DNA of 64,000 nucleotides, taken from contig JAQFVV010000157.1 in assembly GCA_028023455.1 (NCBI GenBank), positions 2,852,001 to 2,916,000 on the forward strand, in the 5' to 3' direction. This document shows, in pieces, positions 62,717-64,000 of the stretch. Every line of letters starts with the position of its first letter. The stretch's first letter is position 1. The stretch comes from Epiperipatus broadwayi (Eukaryota; Onychophora; Udeonychophora; Euonychophora; Peripatidae). The position numbers were made by a program, and so were the translations under genes. The notes under the pieces were generated by a model. It was not told where the DNA came from and searched no databases. It was given only the letters and a program-made list of their open reading frames with translations.

Positions 62717-63459
62717 CATTCAAATATCAGCCTTTCAAGCTAATTGTGCATATGCTTTTGCGAGTGTTAATAATAATAAATGAATACTTTCTCTCCAATA
62801 CAAGATATAGTATTTATGAAGGAATAACTCAAATGCTTATATATGAGCAAATCTGAAGTACTGGCAAGGAAAGTGTGAGGATGGAAAACTCACTTTAAAT
62901 TACTATATACGATGTCTGAATGAATAACGTCGGTAAAATTGTCTAGAATTTACTAAACGTAACTCTAACTGAAACTTAATCATATGTAAATAAGCATTTA
63001 TTTTATATCGCGTATGTTTACAATTGTATTACATTCAAATATCAGCCTTTCAAGCTAATTGTGCATACGCTTTTGCGAGTGTTACAATTGTAAATATACG
63101 CTATATAAAATAAATGCTTATTTACATATGATTAAGTTTCAGTTAGAGTGACATTTAGTAAATTCTAGACAATTTAACCGACGTCATTCATTCAGACATC
63201 ATATATAGTAATTTAAAGAGAGTTTTCCATCCTCACGCTTTCCTTGCCAGTACTTCAGATTTGCTCATATGTAAGCATTTGAGTCGTAGGAATAAATGGA
63301 TTCATTTTATTCCTGCTTAAATACTATATCTTGTATTGGAGAGAAAGTATTCATTTATTATTATTAACACTTGCAAAAGCATATGCAAAATTAGCTTGAA
63401 AGGCTGATATTTGAATGTAATACAATTGTAAACATATGCTATATAAAATAAATGCTTAT
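62717..63459. mobile_element. 743-bp composite foldback element with exact 14-bp target-site duplication
   Basis: TTATTGATTCCTTA flanks the element exactly (62703-62716 and 63460-63473). A 55-bp unit (CATTCAAATATCAGCCTTTC to GCGAGTGTTA) is at the left edge, again in direct orientation near the centre (63033-63085), and inverted near the right edge (about 63365-63417). Between these lie two inverted copies of a 260-280 bp module (blocks AAACTTAATCATATGTAAAT, TGTCTGAATGAATAACGTCG, CTTTCTCTCCAATACAAGAT). After the right-hand inverted unit, about 40 bp of the module restarts (ATGCTATATAAAATAAATGC). No coding capacity is seen. Confidence 0.88.
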
Positions 63460-63476
63460 TTATTGATTCCTTATAG

Positions 63477-63715
63477 ATGTAAATAGAGGAATTTGAATTC
63501 AGGATTTTTCAGTTTATTCATCCTCTGCTCTACCTCAAGCAACCAATACACATAACCACACACATGCGAAAAAAATACGATCCCCAATATATATATATAT
63601 TGTGCAGAACCAGCACCCAACAATTGGGCTAGATCATAATCTCCCACACATATATACAATCAGTGCTCAGTTTATATTAAGATAGAAATTCCTCAAACTT
63701 TAATGGACAGGCTTC
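63477..63715 (-). mobile_element. tRNA-derived SINE (family S)
   Basis: AGGAATTTGAATTCAGGATT is the complement of a box B-like GAATTCAAATTCC. The shared body follows (CAATACACATAACCACACAC, CGATCCCCAATATATA, GTGCAGAACCAGCACCCAAC, CACACATATATACAATCAGT, GCTCAGTTTATATTAAGATA). It begins immediately after the target-site duplication of the 62.7-kb foldback, so the foldback probably inserted at its edge. The ORF 63471-63659 lies inside the SINE. Confidence 0.75.
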
Positions 63716-64000
63716 AATATTTTTACCCTTCCAACTTTTCAACTAATCATTTCACTGAAAAATTGATGATGGAATGCTCAAAGGCCTTGTTGGATTTGAT
63801 ATTATAGTCATACCCATGTAGACATTACATCAATTTAATCCCCAATTTCTTATACATATATAATTATGTACATATACTCAATATGATATATACATAAAGT
63901 ATATATATTGTGACAGTCAGATGATGTATGTTGGCTTAACCCAGTTCGAATACTAGGCGAAGGTACCTCGGGGCCACTCATACGCGAGATATTAAATCAA
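63716..64000. other. AT-rich end of window with a possible tRNA-like segment
   Basis: The last 70 bases turn GC-richer and contain CCCAGTTCGAATACTAGG near 63940-63957, resembling a tRNA T-arm/box B. The window ends before it can be classified. Confidence 0.35.

Noticed and set aside
1-64000. Functional tRNA or rRNA genes, CRISPR arrays, bacterial operons or viral genomes
   Set aside because: None was seen. Box A/B pairs occur only in SINE contexts, and the coding content is eukaryotic spliced exons and retroelements or DNA transposons.

Overview
The window is animal nuclear DNA, strongly AT-rich (about three quarters A+T by eye), with long homopolymer and (TA)n runs, spliced coding exons and a dense layer of transposable-element debris. 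The only host gene I can support is the 3' end of a phospholipase C-gamma gene on the minus strand (about 53.85-61.06 kb). Three exons are visible: the C2 domain, a charged coiled-coil segment, and a short last exon with the stop. The two intron joins are consistent in phase. RTE, L1-like, Penelope-like, mariner and hAT remnants together with tRNA-derived SINEs suggest an invertebrate, perhaps a spiralian such as a mollusc; I cannot fix the taxon.

Layout. 0.1-9 kb: a 36-bp tandem duplication, the 3' end of an RTE LINE, a small foldback, and two long decayed RTE copies arranged tail to tail (4.99-6.42 kb plus strand, 6.59-8.72 kb minus strand). 9-14.4 kb: mostly simple AT-rich sequence. 14.5-16.9 kb: a decayed L1-like LINE (minus strand). 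16.9-19.6 kb: two inverted-repeat elements, the larger a palindrome of about 860 bp carrying a tRNA-derived SINE in each arm. 20.8-21.8 kb: another RTE copy. 23.5-25.3 kb: a Penelope-like retroelement remnant (RT and GIY-YIG) interrupted by a foldback element. 26.4-27.1 and 47.7-48.2 kb: two non-autonomous hAT elements with 8-bp target duplications. 29.8-30.8 kb: a dead mariner. 37.9-38.6 kb: the 3' end of another L1-like LINE. 53.8-61.1 kb: the PLC-gamma exons. 61.7-63.5 kb: two further foldback-type elements.

The most interesting content is a family of foldback elements (here called family A). The main copies lie at 23.5, 25.8, 28.9, 32.7, 41.8 and 50.3 kb. Four copies have 11-13 bp target-site duplications, so the element boundaries can be read directly. 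Each arm carries a motif resembling a hammerhead ribozyme core (CTGAYGA, short hairpin, GAAAC, then a 5-bp helix pairing CTAGT with ACTAG). Two unrelated-looking repeat families in the window (B at 61.7 kb; C at 45.2 and 54.7 kb) show the same grammar with different hairpin sequences. This suggests a non-autonomous, ribozyme-bearing retroelement group related to Penelope-like elements or retrozymes. The core departs from the canonical hammerhead at two positions, so self-cleavage is a hypothesis.

All coordinates come from reading by eye. Edges of decayed repeats are approximate unless a target-site duplication is quoted.
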